Positions 8,913-19,169 of a DNA stretch of 64,000 nucleotides are shown piece by piece. Below the pieces are notes generated by a model. The model worked only from the letters and a program-made list of their open reading frames with translations. It was not told the origin of the DNA and ran no database searches. A program made the translations under genes and the position numbers. Source of the stretch: Rhodospirillaceae bacterium. GTDB taxonomy: Bacteria; Pseudomonadota; Alphaproteobacteria; UBA6615. Numbering within the stretch: position 1 is the stretch's first letter; each line of letters opens with the position of its first letter. Location: contig JABJEK010000079.1 in NCBI GenBank assembly GCA_018702955.1, positions 18,876 to 82,875 of the forward strand, given 5' to 3'.

Positions 8913-10040
8913 CTATTTTGCTGAATCACCCATCAGCCCCGCACCCGGGTTCTTCTGGTCCCGGAGTTTCTCGTCAGAGAACCAGGTCAGGGTGTCCTCG
9001 ATCGTCTTGCGCTCCACGTCACGGGTGATGAACACGATCCGGGTGCGTCGGTCGTCCGACGGCCAGGCGTCGAGCACGGCGGGCGGGTGGAACACATGCT
9101 GGACCCCGTGGATGACCACCGGCCGGTCCATCTCCGCCACGTTGACGATGCCCTTGATACGCAGCAGGTCGGGGCCCTTGAGCATCATGATGGTATCGAA
9201 CCATTGCTCCAGCGCATCCAGGCGGAGCGGTTTGTCATAGGTCACGCAGAAGGAGCTGATGTGGTCGTCATGGCGGTTCACATCATGGCCGTGGTCGTGG
9301 TCGCCATGGCCATGTTCGTGATCATCACCATTCCCGGCGCCATCCGCATAAGCCTCGTCGCGCAACCAGCCCTCGACGTCCGGGGTCTTGGTCTTCGGAT
9401 CGTACAGCCCGGCGTTGAAGAGCATGGCCGGGTCCACATCGCCGTCGAGCACGGTGATGCGCGGGGCCGCGGGATTGGCCGCCGCGAGGCGTTCTTCCAG
9501 CGCTTCGAGGGTCGCGGCGTCGGCGATATCCGTCTTGGTCAGCAACAACCGGTCGGCGACCGCGACCTGCTTCACGGATTCGAACTGCTTATCCAGCGTG
9601 TCAGCGCCGTTGGCGGCATCGACGGTGGTGATCACCCCGTCCAGGCGGAAATAATTGGTCACCAGCTGATCGGACATCAGGGTGTGCAGGATGGGTGCGG
9701 GATCGGCCAGGCCGGTGGTCTCGATCAGCACCCGATCAAACGACGGTACATCCTCGCGCAGGCGCAGCATCATCATGTCGCGCAACGTGTTCACCAGATC
9801 GCCGCGCACGGTGCAGCACAGGCAACCGCTGTTGAGCAGCACCATGTCTTCGGCACCCGCGACCATGAGCTCGTGATCGAGCCCGACCTCGCCGAACTCG
9901 TTGACGATGACGGCGGCCTTGTCCATGCGCGGGTCGTGCAGCACATGGTTGAGGACCGTGGTCTTGCCGCTGCCGAGGAAGCCCGTCAGCAGGGACACAG
10001 GGATCAGTTCTGCCGCCATTTCCGGCTCTTTTTCGCTCAT
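8913..10040 (-). CDS. COG0523 (CobW/ZNG-type) GTP-dependent metallochaperone, His-rich
   Basis: A 375-residue G3E-family P-loop GTPase. Walker A GFLGSGKT is at residues 20-27, the metal-binding CxCC motif is NSGCLCC at about 70-76, and a TKTD specificity motif follows. Between the GTPase domain and the CobW C-terminal domain is a histidine-rich loop (DDHEHGHGDHDHGHD) suited to zinc or a similar metal. Family members insert or deliver metal to client enzymes, and many are induced by zinc starvation. It is divergent from a hisI-like gene, with a GTTATAAC palindrome about 50 bases upstream of both starts. That fits zinc control by Zur, but no assay supports it here. Confidence 0.92.
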   Translation of the reverse strand: MSEKEPEMAAELIPVSLLTGFLGSGKTTVLNHVLHDPRMDKAAVIVNEFGEVGLDHELMVAGAEDMVLLNSGCLCCTVRGDLVNTLRDMMMLRLREDVPSFDRVLIETTGLADPAPILHTLMSDQLVTNYFRLDGVITTVDAANGADTLDKQFESVKQVAVADRLLLTKTDIADAATLEALEERLAAANPAAPRITVLDGDVDPAMLFNAGLYDPKTKTPDVEGWLRDEAYADGAGNGDDHEHGHGDHDHGHDVNRHDDHISSFCVTYDKPLRLDALEQWFDTIMMLKGPDLLRIKGIVNVAEMDRPVVIHGVQHVFHPPAVLDAWPSDDRRTRIVFITRDVERKTIEDTLTWFSDEKLRDQKNPGAGLMGDSAK

Positions 10041-10067
10041 TCTCGTCTCTCGTCCCTCGCCACCGGC

Positions 10068-10099
10068 TTGACATTCGCCGGGCAGAAACCGTTATAACA
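10068..10099 (+). promoter_or_regulatory. Divergent promoter with Zur-like GTTATAAC palindrome
   Basis: TTGACA at 10068-10073 and TTATAA at 10093-10098 (19-base spacer) form a plausible promoter toward hisI. The perfect palindrome GTTATAAC (10092-10099) overlaps the -10 element and also serves a reverse promoter (TTGCTG, 18-base spacer) toward the GTPase gene. GTTATAAC is the core of the Zur operator described for the Agrobacterium group. The flanks here do not extend the symmetry, so this is a partial match. Confidence 0.42.
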
Positions 10100-10148
10100 C
10101 GCGCGAAACCGGGTACAGCAACGCGTGCCCCCAAATGAAAGTCGTGCG

Positions 10149-10628
10149 ATGTCAGAGAACCCCATGTTTGCCGAACGCCAGACCATCGAGCAGGTCGAGG
10201 AAGGCCATGAGCTGGCCCCGAAGTTCGATGCCGACGGCCTGATGCCTGTCGTCACCACCGACGCCGACAGCGGCGAGGTGCTGATGCACGGCTATATGAA
10301 CGCGGAAGCCCTGACCAAAACCATCGAGACCGGCGAGGCCCATTACTGGTCCCGTTCGCGCAAAGTTCTGTGGCACAAGGGCGCGACGTCCGGGCTGGTC
10401 CAGAAGGTGCAAGAGATCCGCATCGACGACGATCAGGACGCGGTCTGGCTGCGTGTCGACGTCCAGGGCGGTGCGAGCTGCCATGTGGGATACCGCTCCT
10501 GCTTCTTCCGCTCGGTGCCCGTGGGTGCCGACAAGGACGCACCGGTAGCGCTGGCCTTCGAGGAAACCGAAAAGGTCTTCGACCCGGTCGAGGTCTATGG
10601 CGACGCGCCGAACCCGACGAAGCTTTAG
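10149..10628 (+). CDS. hisI: Phosphoribosyl-AMP cyclohydrolase (HisI) variant
   Basis: A 159-residue protein matching HisI across its length: GEVLMHGYMN, EAHYWSRSRKVLWHKGATSG and ASCHVGYRSCFF. HisI opens the adenine ring of phosphoribosyl-AMP in histidine synthesis and is a zinc enzyme. The family normally has a DCDxD segment whose Cys is one of three zinc ligands; here that segment reads DDDQD, so the Cys is replaced by Asp while the other two Cys remain. The start at 10149 is preferred; a GTG at 10125 would add eight residues. It is divergent from the COG0523 GTPase gene across a Zur-like palindrome, suggesting a low-zinc isozyme. Whether a canonical hisI exists elsewhere cannot be seen. 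Confidence 0.9.
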   Translation: MSENPMFAERQTIEQVEEGHELAPKFDADGLMPVVTTDADSGEVLMHGYMNAEALTKTIETGEAHYWSRSRKVLWHKGATSGLVQKVQEIRIDDDQDAVWLRVDVQGGASCHVGYRSCFFRSVPVGADKDAPVALAFEETEKVFDPVEVYGDAPNPTKL

Positions 10629-10644
10629 GAAAGACCGGGGAACC

Positions 10645-10711
10645 GGGCGGGTTTGAAACCCGCCCCTACACAACCACCAATCAGACGTAGGGGCGGGTCT
10701 ACGACCCGCCC
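10645..10711. repeat. Pair of GC-rich palindromic repeats
   Basis: Two hairpin units face each other: GGGCGGGTTTGAAACCCGCCC plus CTAC (10645-10669), and GTAG plus GGGCGGGTCTACGACCCGCCC (10687-10711). They share the outer CCCCTAC/GTAGGGG edge in inverted orientation. They occupy the gap between convergent hisI and the dihydroorotase gene and could terminate transcription from both sides. They are unrelated in sequence to the GTCAT..ATCTC family. Confidence 0.85.
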
Positions 10712-10730
10712 TCTCCGTTTTGGATAACGC

Positions 10731-12059
10731 CTACAGCGTCTCCAGGAAACGCACCGGCACGCCCACCGGGGCATCCGCCAGTTCGCCGTCACGCATCACA
10801 ACATTGCCGCGGATGATCGTGCCCATCGGCCAGCCGGTGATGTTCATGCCCTCATAGGGCGACCAGCCGCATTTATACGCCAGCCAGTCGGACGTGATTT
10901 CGCGCTTGGCTTTCAGATCGACGAGCGTGAAGTCCGCGTCATAGCCCTGGGCGATGCGGCCCTTGCCGGCGATATTGAAGATCCGCTGCGGCCCCGAACA
11001 TAGAAGATCGACGAGGCGCGCGAGGCTCAGGCGGCCGTTGGCGACATGATCGAGCATCACGGCCACCGTCGTCTGCGCACCAGGCATACCGGACGGGCTG
11101 GCGGGATAGGGTTGCGCCTTTTCCTCTTTGGTGTGGGGCGCGTGATCCGACCCGATCACGTCAAAGATGCCCTGCTCGATGCCGCGCCAGAGGCCGGCGC
11201 GGTGCGCCTCGCCGCGGATCGGCGGGTTCATCTGGGCATAGGTGCCGAGACGATCGTAGCAATCGGGTGCGGCCAGGGTCAGATGCTGGGGCGTGACCTC
11301 GCAGGTGGCGACATCCTTGTACTGGGCGAGAATCTCCACCTCTTCCGCGGTCGTGATGTGGAGCACATGCACGCGACGACCTGTCTCTCGGGCGATCGCC
11401 AGCAGGCGCTTGGTGGAGCGGATCGCGGTTTCCTCGTCGCGCCACACGGGATGGGAAGACGGATCGCCTTCGACCCTCTCCCCTTTTCTTTCATTCAGCC
11501 GGTACTCGTCTTCCGAATGGACCGACATCCGCCGCGTGCCGTTCGAGAGCACCCGGCGCACGGTCTCGTCGTCGGGCACCAGCAAATCACCGGTCGAGCT
11601 GCCCATGAACATCTTCACGCCGCAGCAGCCGGGTACGCGTTCGAGCTCGGCCAGATCATCGGCGTTGTCCGCCGCCGCCCCCATGAAGAACGCATGATCG
11701 GTCCACGAACGCCCCGCGGCACGGGAAATCTTGTCGGCCAGGGCGTCGGCGCTGGTGGTCAGCGGATTGGTGTTGGGCATCTCGAAGACGGCGGTGATGC
11801 CGCCGAGTGCGGCCGACCGCGTGCCGGATTCGAGGTCTTCCTTCTGCTCGTTGCCGGGCTCGCGGAAATGCACCTGGCTGTCGATCATGCCGGGCAGGAC
11901 GGTCAGCCCGGTCGCATCGACAACGGTCCCCGCGTCAGCACTGCCGGTGTCGCCGATATGGGCGATCTTCCCGTCGCGCACTGCGACATCGGTTTGGGCC
12001 AGCCCGCCGGTGGTCCAGACGTCGCCACCCCTGATGATCAGATCAAATGTTTCAGCCAT
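10731..12059 (-). CDS. Dihydroorotase-family amidohydrolase with altered metal motif
   Basis: A 442-residue amidohydrolase of the class I dihydroorotase/allantoinase group. It has the amidohydrolase N-terminal sandwich, then GMIDSQVHFREPG, PNTNPLTT, KMFMGSSTGDLL, HSEDEYRLNERKG, VLHITTAEE and GSDHAPH. The canonical first metal motif is D-x-H-x-H; here it is D-S-Q-V-H, so one metal-binding His is Gln. This variant is common in alphaproteobacteria as a second dihydroorotase-like protein. The reaction (dihydroorotate cyclisation or another cyclic amide) is therefore uncertain. It lies downstream of an alpha/beta hydrolase gene and converges on the HisI variant. Confidence 0.88.
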   Translation of the reverse strand: MAETFDLIIRGGDVWTTGGLAQTDVAVRDGKIAHIGDTGSADAGTVVDATGLTVLPGMIDSQVHFREPGNEQKEDLESGTRSAALGGITAVFEMPNTNPLTTSADALADKISRAAGRSWTDHAFFMGAAADNADDLAELERVPGCCGVKMFMGSSTGDLLVPDDETVRRVLSNGTRRMSVHSEDEYRLNERKGERVEGDPSSHPVWRDEETAIRSTKRLLAIARETGRRVHVLHITTAEEVEILAQYKDVATCEVTPQHLTLAAPDCYDRLGTYAQMNPPIRGEAHRAGLWRGIEQGIFDVIGSDHAPHTKEEKAQPYPASPSGMPGAQTTVAVMLDHVANGRLSLARLVDLLCSGPQRIFNIAGKGRIAQGYDADFTLVDLKAKREITSDWLAYKCGWSPYEGMNITGWPMGTIIRGNVVMRDGELADAPVGVPVRFLETL

Positions 12060-12118
12060 GGGTTACTCGTATCATTTTGTGGTCTTCACTGAACAGATGA
12101 GGTCATCCACAGGCAACT

Positions 12119-12922
12119 TCAATCATCCGCTTCTGCCGTGAGCGCCACGGCGAAATCGGCCATCACCTCCAGCACACCCTCGGTCGCGTCGCGGTGCGGC
12201 GTGTGTCCGCAATCAGGCACCATCACCGCATCCACCGGACCGGACGACTGGCGACCGATGGCCGCGGGTTGTGCTTCGGTGCCGTATTCATCGTCGACGC
12301 CCTGGATCACCAGGGTCGGGCAGGTGATCGCCGGCAAATATTCCTCGATGTTCCAGTCGCGAAATTCCGGGCTGAGCCAGATGTCGTTCCAGCCCCGGAA
12401 TGTCTTGTCGCCATCGGTGTGGCGGCGCGCGATACGCGCCGGAAGATCGGTGGTCTCATACGCGGTCTTCGCGTCCTCGATCCCGGCGATGCTCGCATCC
12501 TCGACGAAGAAGTGCGGCGCTTCGAGGATCAGGCCACGCACGGACATATGTCCCGCGCCGGCATGTATGGCGGCGATAGAACCGCCATCGCTGTGTCCCA
12601 CCAGGATCACATCATCGAGATCGAGGGCGTCGCGGATCACCGGCAGCGTCTCCAACGCCTCTGTATGCATGTATTCGACGTCGCGCGGCCCCTCCAGCAC
12701 ATCCGACCCGCCATAGCCGTAACGGGAATAGACCAGAGCAGGCAGACCCGTCGCGTCCGTCAGCAACGCCGGGAAATCCCGCCACAACCCGGCCGACCCG
12801 AGGCCCTCGTGAAGGAAGATCAGCGCCGGACTTTCGCCGTCATGTTCGGCCGTCCAGTAATATTCGAGGCGGCGTCCCGCAGCGGTCAGATGCTGCATGT
12901 CCGGCGCGTTGGCAGATGACAT
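12119..12922 (-). CDS. Alpha/beta-fold hydrolase
   Basis: A 267-residue hydrolase. The nucleophile elbow is VGHSDGGS, the acid lies in VIQGVDDEYG and the catalytic His in DCGHTPHRD. An oxyanion region FLHEGLGSAG sits near the N-terminus. The start at 12922 is set by AAAGGAAA upstream; the earlier frame is rejected. It is divergent from boxC across a 113-base promoter region, so it may be a thioesterase or lactonase that clears dead-end products of the box pathway. That role is inference; the sequence only supports a serine hydrolase. Confidence 0.85.
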   Translation of the reverse strand: MSSANAPDMQHLTAAGRRLEYYWTAEHDGESPALIFLHEGLGSAGLWRDFPALLTDATGLPALVYSRYGYGGSDVLEGPRDVEYMHTEALETLPVIRDALDLDDVILVGHSDGGSIAAIHAGAGHMSVRGLILEAPHFFVEDASIAGIEDAKTAYETTDLPARIARRHTDGDKTFRGWNDIWLSPEFRDWNIEEYLPAITCPTLVIQGVDDEYGTEAQPAAIGRQSSGPVDAVMVPDCGHTPHRDATEGVLEVMADFAVALTAEADD

Positions 12923-13035
12923 AGCCAATTTCCTTTCGGGTCTCGCCATTTGGTTGGAGACACCGACTATTGGGTCCACAATGTGTTGGGCTTGGACTAC
13001 TGTTCTAGCGGTAAACAGGAGGGGAAAGCGATCCC

Positions 13036-14685
13036 ATGATCGCCTTTGAAACACACCCGGAGCGCTACCGGCACTGGCAGCTTTCGATCGACGGACGGGT
13101 CGCCACGCTTACGCTGGATGTGGACGAGGCCGGCGGTCTCGCGCCGGGCTATGAGCTCAAGCTCAACTCCTATGATCTCGGTGTCGATATCGAGCTTTAT
13201 GACGCGATCCAGCGCCTTAGATTCGAGCACCCGGAGGTCGCGGCGGTGGTCATGACCTCGGCGATGGACCGGGTGTTCTGCGCCGGGGCGAACATCCCGA
13301 TGCTCAAGGGCTCGAGCCACGACCACAAGGTGAACTTCTGCAAATTCACCAACGAGACCCGCAACGCCATCGAGGATGCGAGCGCAAATTCGGGCCAGGC
13401 CTATATCTGCATGGTAAACGGCACGGCGGCCGGCGGCGGCTACGAACTCGCACTCGCCTGCGACGAGATATTGCTAATCGACGACGGGTCGAGTGCTGTG
13501 TCCCTGCCCGAGGTGCCCCTGCTCGCGGTACTGCCCGGCACGGGCGGGCTGACCCGGGTGGTGGACAAGCGCCATGTGCGCCGCGACCGGGCGGATTTTT
13601 TCTGCACCACCGGTGAGGGCCTGCGGGGCAAACGCGCACTCGAATGGAAGCTGGTGGACACGTTGGTGCCGCGCTCGAAGCTGGAGGAGACCGTAAGTGA
13701 GCGCACGGCGGCACGGGTCGCAGACAGCGAGCGACCAGCTAACGGACAAGGCATCACACTGACGCCAGTGGCGCGCGAGATCACCGACTCGGAAATCACC
13801 TATCCCAACGTCACAATCGCGCTCGACCGCGACGCGCGGACCGCGACGTTCACCGTGCGTGCGCCCGACACCGCCCCGCCCGCGGATGCCGCGGGCATTC
13901 AAGCGGCCGGCGTGGACTTCTGGCCGCTGGCGATCGCCCGGGAACTCGACGACGCGATCCTGCACCTGCGGTTCAACGAAACCGAGATCGGCACCTGGGT
14001 GTTCCGCACCGAGGGCGACGGCGAGATGGTCGCCGCATATGACGCGTTACTTCTGGCGCATTCAAACGACTGGCTGGTGCGCGAGATCACGCTGTATCTG
14101 CGACGCACGCTCAAACGCATCGACGTATCCGCGCGGTCCCTGCTGGCGCTGATCGAGCCCGGATCGTGCTTCACCGGCACCCTGCTGGAACTGGCGCTGG
14201 CCGCCGACCGTTCCTACATGCTCGACGGTGGTTTCGAGGGCAGCAACGTGGCGCCCGCGATGATCCGTCTGACCGGCATGAATTCAGGTCCCCTGGAGAT
14301 GTGTACCGGGCTGACCCGGCTGCAGACGCGCTTCTATGGTGACGACGACGCGCTGGCGGCAGTCGGGGCGAAACTCGGCAACGATCTGGAGGCGGTCGAC
14401 GCCGAAGAGCTCGGCCTCGTGACCTTCGCGCCGGACGATATCGACTGGGAGGACGAGGTGCGGCTGGCCATCGAGGCGCGCGCAGCGTTTTCCCCCGACG
14501 CGCTGACGGGCATGGAGGCGAGCCTTCGCTTCCCCGGCCCCGAGACCATCGAGAGCAAGATTTTCGCGCGGCTGAGCGCGTGGCAGAACTGGATATTCCA
14601 ACGCCCCAACGCCGTGGGTGACGGCGGCGCGCTGGAGCTTTTCGGCACCGGCAAACAACCCGAATTCGACCGCAGGCGGGTCTGA
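13036..14685 (+). CDS. boxC: Benzoyl-CoA-dihydrodiol/2,3-epoxybenzoyl-CoA dihydrolase BoxC
   Basis: A 549-residue protein with two crotonase-like halves, the size and layout of BoxC. The N-terminal half shows ELKLNSYDLGVDIELYDAIQ, RVFCAGANI and NGTAAGGGYELALACDE, all typical of BoxC rather than ordinary enoyl-CoA hydratases. BoxC hydrolytically opens 2,3-epoxybenzoyl-CoA, releasing formate and giving 3,4-dehydroadipyl-CoA semialdehyde. AGGAGG lies about 12 bases before the ATG, slightly long spacing. It is the first gene of the rightward box operon; boxB starts 5 bases after its stop. Confidence 0.95.
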   Translation: MIAFETHPERYRHWQLSIDGRVATLTLDVDEAGGLAPGYELKLNSYDLGVDIELYDAIQRLRFEHPEVAAVVMTSAMDRVFCAGANIPMLKGSSHDHKVNFCKFTNETRNAIEDASANSGQAYICMVNGTAAGGGYELALACDEILLIDDGSSAVSLPEVPLLAVLPGTGGLTRVVDKRHVRRDRADFFCTTGEGLRGKRALEWKLVDTLVPRSKLEETVSERTAARVADSERPANGQGITLTPVAREITDSEITYPNVTIALDRDARTATFTVRAPDTAPPADAAGIQAAGVDFWPLAIARELDDAILHLRFNETEIGTWVFRTEGDGEMVAAYDALLLAHSNDWLVREITLYLRRTLKRIDVSARSLLALIEPGSCFTGTLLELALAADRSYMLDGGFEGSNVAPAMIRLTGMNSGPLEMCTGLTRLQTRFYGDDDALAAVGAKLGNDLEAVDAEELGLVTFAPDDIDWEDEVRLAIEARAAFSPDALTGMEASLRFPGPETIESKIFARLSAWQNWIFQRPNAVGDGGALELFGTGKQPEFDRRRV

Positions 14686-14689
14686 GATC

Positions 14690-16108
<1,419 letters not shown>

Positions 16109-16126
16109 GCGAATGGCGGTGATCTG

Positions 16127-17695
16127 ATGAACCCGAATACCGTCACCGTTGATAGCAGCACCAGCCCCGCTACTCTTGCGTTCGCGGACCGGTTCAACGT
16201 GGCCGTTCCCTTCATCGACCGGCATCTCGACGAAGGCCGCGGCGACAAGATCGCGATCCGCGATGACGATGGCGACACGAGCTACGCGCAACTCGCCGAG
16301 AGCGTAAACCGCGCCGGCAACGCGCTGGCCGCACTGGGCCTCACACAAGGCGACCGGGTGATCCTCGCCATCAAGGACAGCCCGGCTTTCTTCTTCGTCT
16401 TCTGGGGTGCGATCAAGGCGGGCTTCGTGCCGGTGCCCGTGAACACCCTGCTGCGTGCGGGCGACCATCAATTCATCATCGAGGATTCGGGCGCGGTCTG
16501 CGTGATCTGGTCGCCGGAATTCGCCGAGACCATGGAACCAGCGATCGCCGGGGCGGGCCCGACGCATAATTTTCCTACAGAGGGTGACGACAGTCTGGCG
16601 GCACGGATGGCGGCTGCCTCACCCGAACTCGAAGCAACCCCCGCCACCGCCGACGACGACTGCTTCTGGCTCTACACGTCGGGTTCTACCGGCACCCCGA
16701 AGGGTGCTGTGCACGCCCACCGCGACATGGTGGTCACCAGCCAGTATTACGGGGTCGAGACCCTCGGCGTGACGCCCGACGACATCCACTTCTCCGCCGC
16801 CAAGTTGTTCTTCGCCTACGGGCTGGGCAACGCGATGACCATGCCGTTATGGACCGGCGGCCAGGCGGTGCTGTTCGCCGGGCGGCCGACGCCGGACATC
16901 ATGGCCGACCATATCGAGCGCTACCGCCCGAGCCTGTATTACGCCGTGCCGACCTTGTTCGCGGCCCAACTCCACGCGCTGGAGGGCGGCGATGCAGACC
17001 TCTCCAGCCTGCGGGCCTGTGTCTCGGCGGGCGAACCCCTGCCCGCCACCCTTTTTGAGCGCTGGCGCGCGCGCACGGGGCTGACCATTCTCGACGGAAT
17101 CGGCACGACTGAGATCCTGCACATCTTCATCGGCAACCGCCCGGATGACGCCAAGCCGGGCGCCAGCGGCAAGCTGGTGCCGGGCTACGAGGCACGGATC
17201 GTCGACGACAATGACCAGCCGGTCGCGACGGGCGAGATCGGCAATCTCCTGATCAAGGGCGATTCCGTCACCTCGCGCTACTGGAACCAGCCCGAACGCA
17301 CGGCCGCGGCCATCACCGACGGCTGGATCCGCACCGGCGATTCCTACGCGATCGACGCCGAGGGCTACTTCACCTGCCAGGGTCGCAGCGACGACATGCT
17401 CAAGGTCGGCGGCATCTGGGTCTCACCGGTGGAGATCGAGGCGCGGCTGGTGGCACATGACGCCGTACTCGAGGCGGCAGTCATCGGCCGGCCCGACGAC
17501 GAAGAACTGATCAAGCCCGAGGCGTTTGTCATCCTGAAAGACAGCGGCGACGCATCCGACACGCTGGCCGAGGACCTCAAAACCTTCTGCCAGGCCGAGC
17601 TCGCCCGCTACAAATACCCCCGCTGGGTACATTTCGTGGACGAACTCCCCAAGACCGCGACGGGGAAGATTCAGCGGTTCAAGTTGCGGGGCTAA
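16127..17695 (+). CDS. bclA: Benzoate-CoA ligase
   Basis: A 522-residue AMP-forming acyl-CoA synthetase. The P-loop-like motif YTSGSTGTPKG is at about residues 183-193, the adenylate region includes DGIGTTEILHIFIGN, and the C-terminal lysine is in PKTATGKIQRF. FFAYGLGNAMTMPLW is typical of the benzoate-CoA ligase branch. It starts 18 bases after boxB and activates benzoate to benzoyl-CoA for BoxB. Its TAA stop overlaps the stop of the convergent livF gene by three bases, leaving no room for a terminator. Confidence 0.94.
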   Translation: MNPNTVTVDSSTSPATLAFADRFNVAVPFIDRHLDEGRGDKIAIRDDDGDTSYAQLAESVNRAGNALAALGLTQGDRVILAIKDSPAFFFVFWGAIKAGFVPVPVNTLLRAGDHQFIIEDSGAVCVIWSPEFAETMEPAIAGAGPTHNFPTEGDDSLAARMAAASPELEATPATADDDCFWLYTSGSTGTPKGAVHAHRDMVVTSQYYGVETLGVTPDDIHFSAAKLFFAYGLGNAMTMPLWTGGQAVLFAGRPTPDIMADHIERYRPSLYYAVPTLFAAQLHALEGGDADLSSLRACVSAGEPLPATLFERWRARTGLTILDGIGTTEILHIFIGNRPDDAKPGASGKLVPGYEARIVDDNDQPVATGEIGNLLIKGDSVTSRYWNQPERTAAAITDGWIRTGDSYAIDAEGYFTCQGRSDDMLKVGGIWVSPVEIEARLVAHDAVLEAAVIGRPDDEELIKPEAFVILKDSGDASDTLAEDLKTFCQAELARYKYPRWVHFVDELPKTATGKIQRFKLRG

Positions 17696-18393
17696 ACCCC
17701 CAGATACCGCGCCTGTAGCTCCGCATCCGCGCGGAGCTCGTCGGATGTGCCGGTCCAGACGACGCGGCCCTTTTCGACGATGTGGTGGCGGTCGGCGATT
17801 TTTGTGAGTGCGGCGACATTCTTGTCGATCACCAGGATCGACTGGCGGGCGGTCTTGAGGTCGGCGAGGCAGTTCCAGATTTCGGTGCGGACCAGCGGTG
17901 CCAGGCCCTCGGTAGCCTCGTCCAATATCAACAATTGAGGGTTGGTCATCAGCGCCCGGCCGACGGCCAGCATCTGCTGCTCGCCGCCCGAAAGCTGGTT
18001 GCCGGCGGACTCCAGCCGCGGCGCGAGCCCCGGGAACAGGTCGATGACCTTGTCAAAATTCCAGTTCTCGCCGTCGCCATTTCGTTTGCGGGCCGTGGCG
18101 ATGAGGTTCTCGCGGACGGACAGGTTCGGGAATATCTGCCGCCCCTCGGGCACCAGTCCAATACCCGCCTGGGCGACCTTGTGGGATGGCTGGCCCTGGA
18201 TACCCGCGCCATCGAACATGATCCTGCCACCATGGGGCTGAATGATGCCCATGATCGCGCGCACGGTCGTGGTCTTGCCCATGCCGTTTCGCCCCAGCAG
18301 GGTTGCGACTTCGCCGGCACCGACCGTGAGGTCCATGCCGAAAAGCACCTGGCTGGCGCCGTACGACGCCTCGATGCCGCGCACCTCGAGCAT
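17692..18393 (-). CDS. livF: ABC transporter ATP-binding protein LivF-type
   Basis: A 233-residue ABC ATPase. Walker A is GRNGMGKT, the signature is LSGGEQQ, and Walker B is LLILDEATEGLAP, the last four residues being characteristic of LivF. It powers, with LivG, the membrane permeases LivH and LivM. It is the last gene of the five-gene importer operon and overlaps livG by one base. Its position tail-to-tail with benzoate-CoA ligase suggests that the importer carries benzoate or a related aromatic acid. Confidence 0.93.
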   Translation of the reverse strand: MLEVRGIEASYGASQVLFGMDLTVGAGEVATLLGRNGMGKTTTVRAIMGIIQPHGGRIMFDGAGIQGQPSHKVAQAGIGLVPEGRQIFPNLSVRENLIATARKRNGDGENWNFDKVIDLFPGLAPRLESAGNQLSGGEQQMLAVGRALMTNPQLLILDEATEGLAPLVRTEIWNCLADLKTARQSILVIDKNVAALTKIADRHHIVEKGRVVWTGTSDELRADAELQARYLGV

Positions 18394-19169
18394 CAGGCCG
18401 TCTCCTCGCCAAGATAAGCTGCACGCACGGTCGCGTCGTTGCGTATCTCTTCAGGTGTGCCGGTGGCGATCGCCTTGCCGTAGACCAGCACGGTGATCCG
18501 ATCGGCGAGCGCGAAGACCGCGTCCATGTCGTGCTCGATCAGCAGCATTGTGTAATCGCCCTTGAGCGCCTTGAGGAAGTCGATCATCCCCTGGCTTTCC
18601 TCGGGCCCCATACCGGCCATGGGCTCGTCGAGGAGCAAAAACGACGGGTTCGTCGCCAGCGAGATCGCGATCTCGAGCTGGCGCTGCTCGCCATGGGCCA
18701 GATTGCCAGCCACGACGTCGGTGCGTTCGCCGAGCCCGACTTTCTCGAGCAGTTCACGCGCAGGGGTCCGCAGGCTCTCGTCTTTCGCCGCAGGCTTCCA
18801 GAAACGGAAGCTGTGCCCCTGCCCGGCCTGGACCGAGAGCATGACGTTTTCCAGCACCGTGAAATCCCGGAAGATGCTGGTGATCTGGAACGAGCGCGCC
18901 AGGCCCTGATTAACCCGGGCGGGCGCCGACAGGCGGGTGATATCGCGGCCCTCGAAGAGGATTTCGCCGCCGTCGGGCTTGAGCAGTCCCGACAGGAGAT
19001 GGACGAACGTGGTCTTGCCGGCACCGTTGGGGCCGATGACCGCGTGAATCTCGCCGCGTGTGGCTTCGAGGGACAGATTATCCGTCGCCGTCAGGCCGCC
19101 GAAGCTCTTCTGGAGCCCGCGGGCCTCCAATGAGATTTCCGGCGCGTTATTTGGGGCCGGGCTATTCAC
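18393..19169 (-). CDS. livG: ABC transporter ATP-binding protein LivG-type
   Basis: A 258-residue ABC ATPase with Walker A GPNGAGKT, a LivG-type insertion between Walker A and the signature, the modified signature LAHGEQRQLEIA, and Walker B FLLLDEPMAGMGPEE. The C-terminal tail LVYGKAIATGTPEEIR is typical of LivG. It overlaps livM by eight bases and livF by one, indicating tight coupling. It pairs with LivF as the motor of the importer. Confidence 0.93.
   Translation of the reverse strand: MNSPAPNNAPEISLEARGLQKSFGGLTATDNLSLEATRGEIHAVIGPNGAGKTTFVHLLSGLLKPDGGEILFEGRDITRLSAPARVNQGLARSFQITSIFRDFTVLENVMLSVQAGQGHSFRFWKPAAKDESLRTPARELLEKVGLGERTDVVAGNLAHGEQRQLEIAISLATNPSFLLLDEPMAGMGPEESQGMIDFLKALKGDYTMLLIEHDMDAVFALADRITVLVYGKAIATGTPEEIRNDATVRAAYLGEETA

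Noticed and set aside
12997-13326. Minus-strand 109-residue frame in the boxC promoter and start
   Set aside because: It overlaps boxC antisense, lacks a ribosome site and has no known family.
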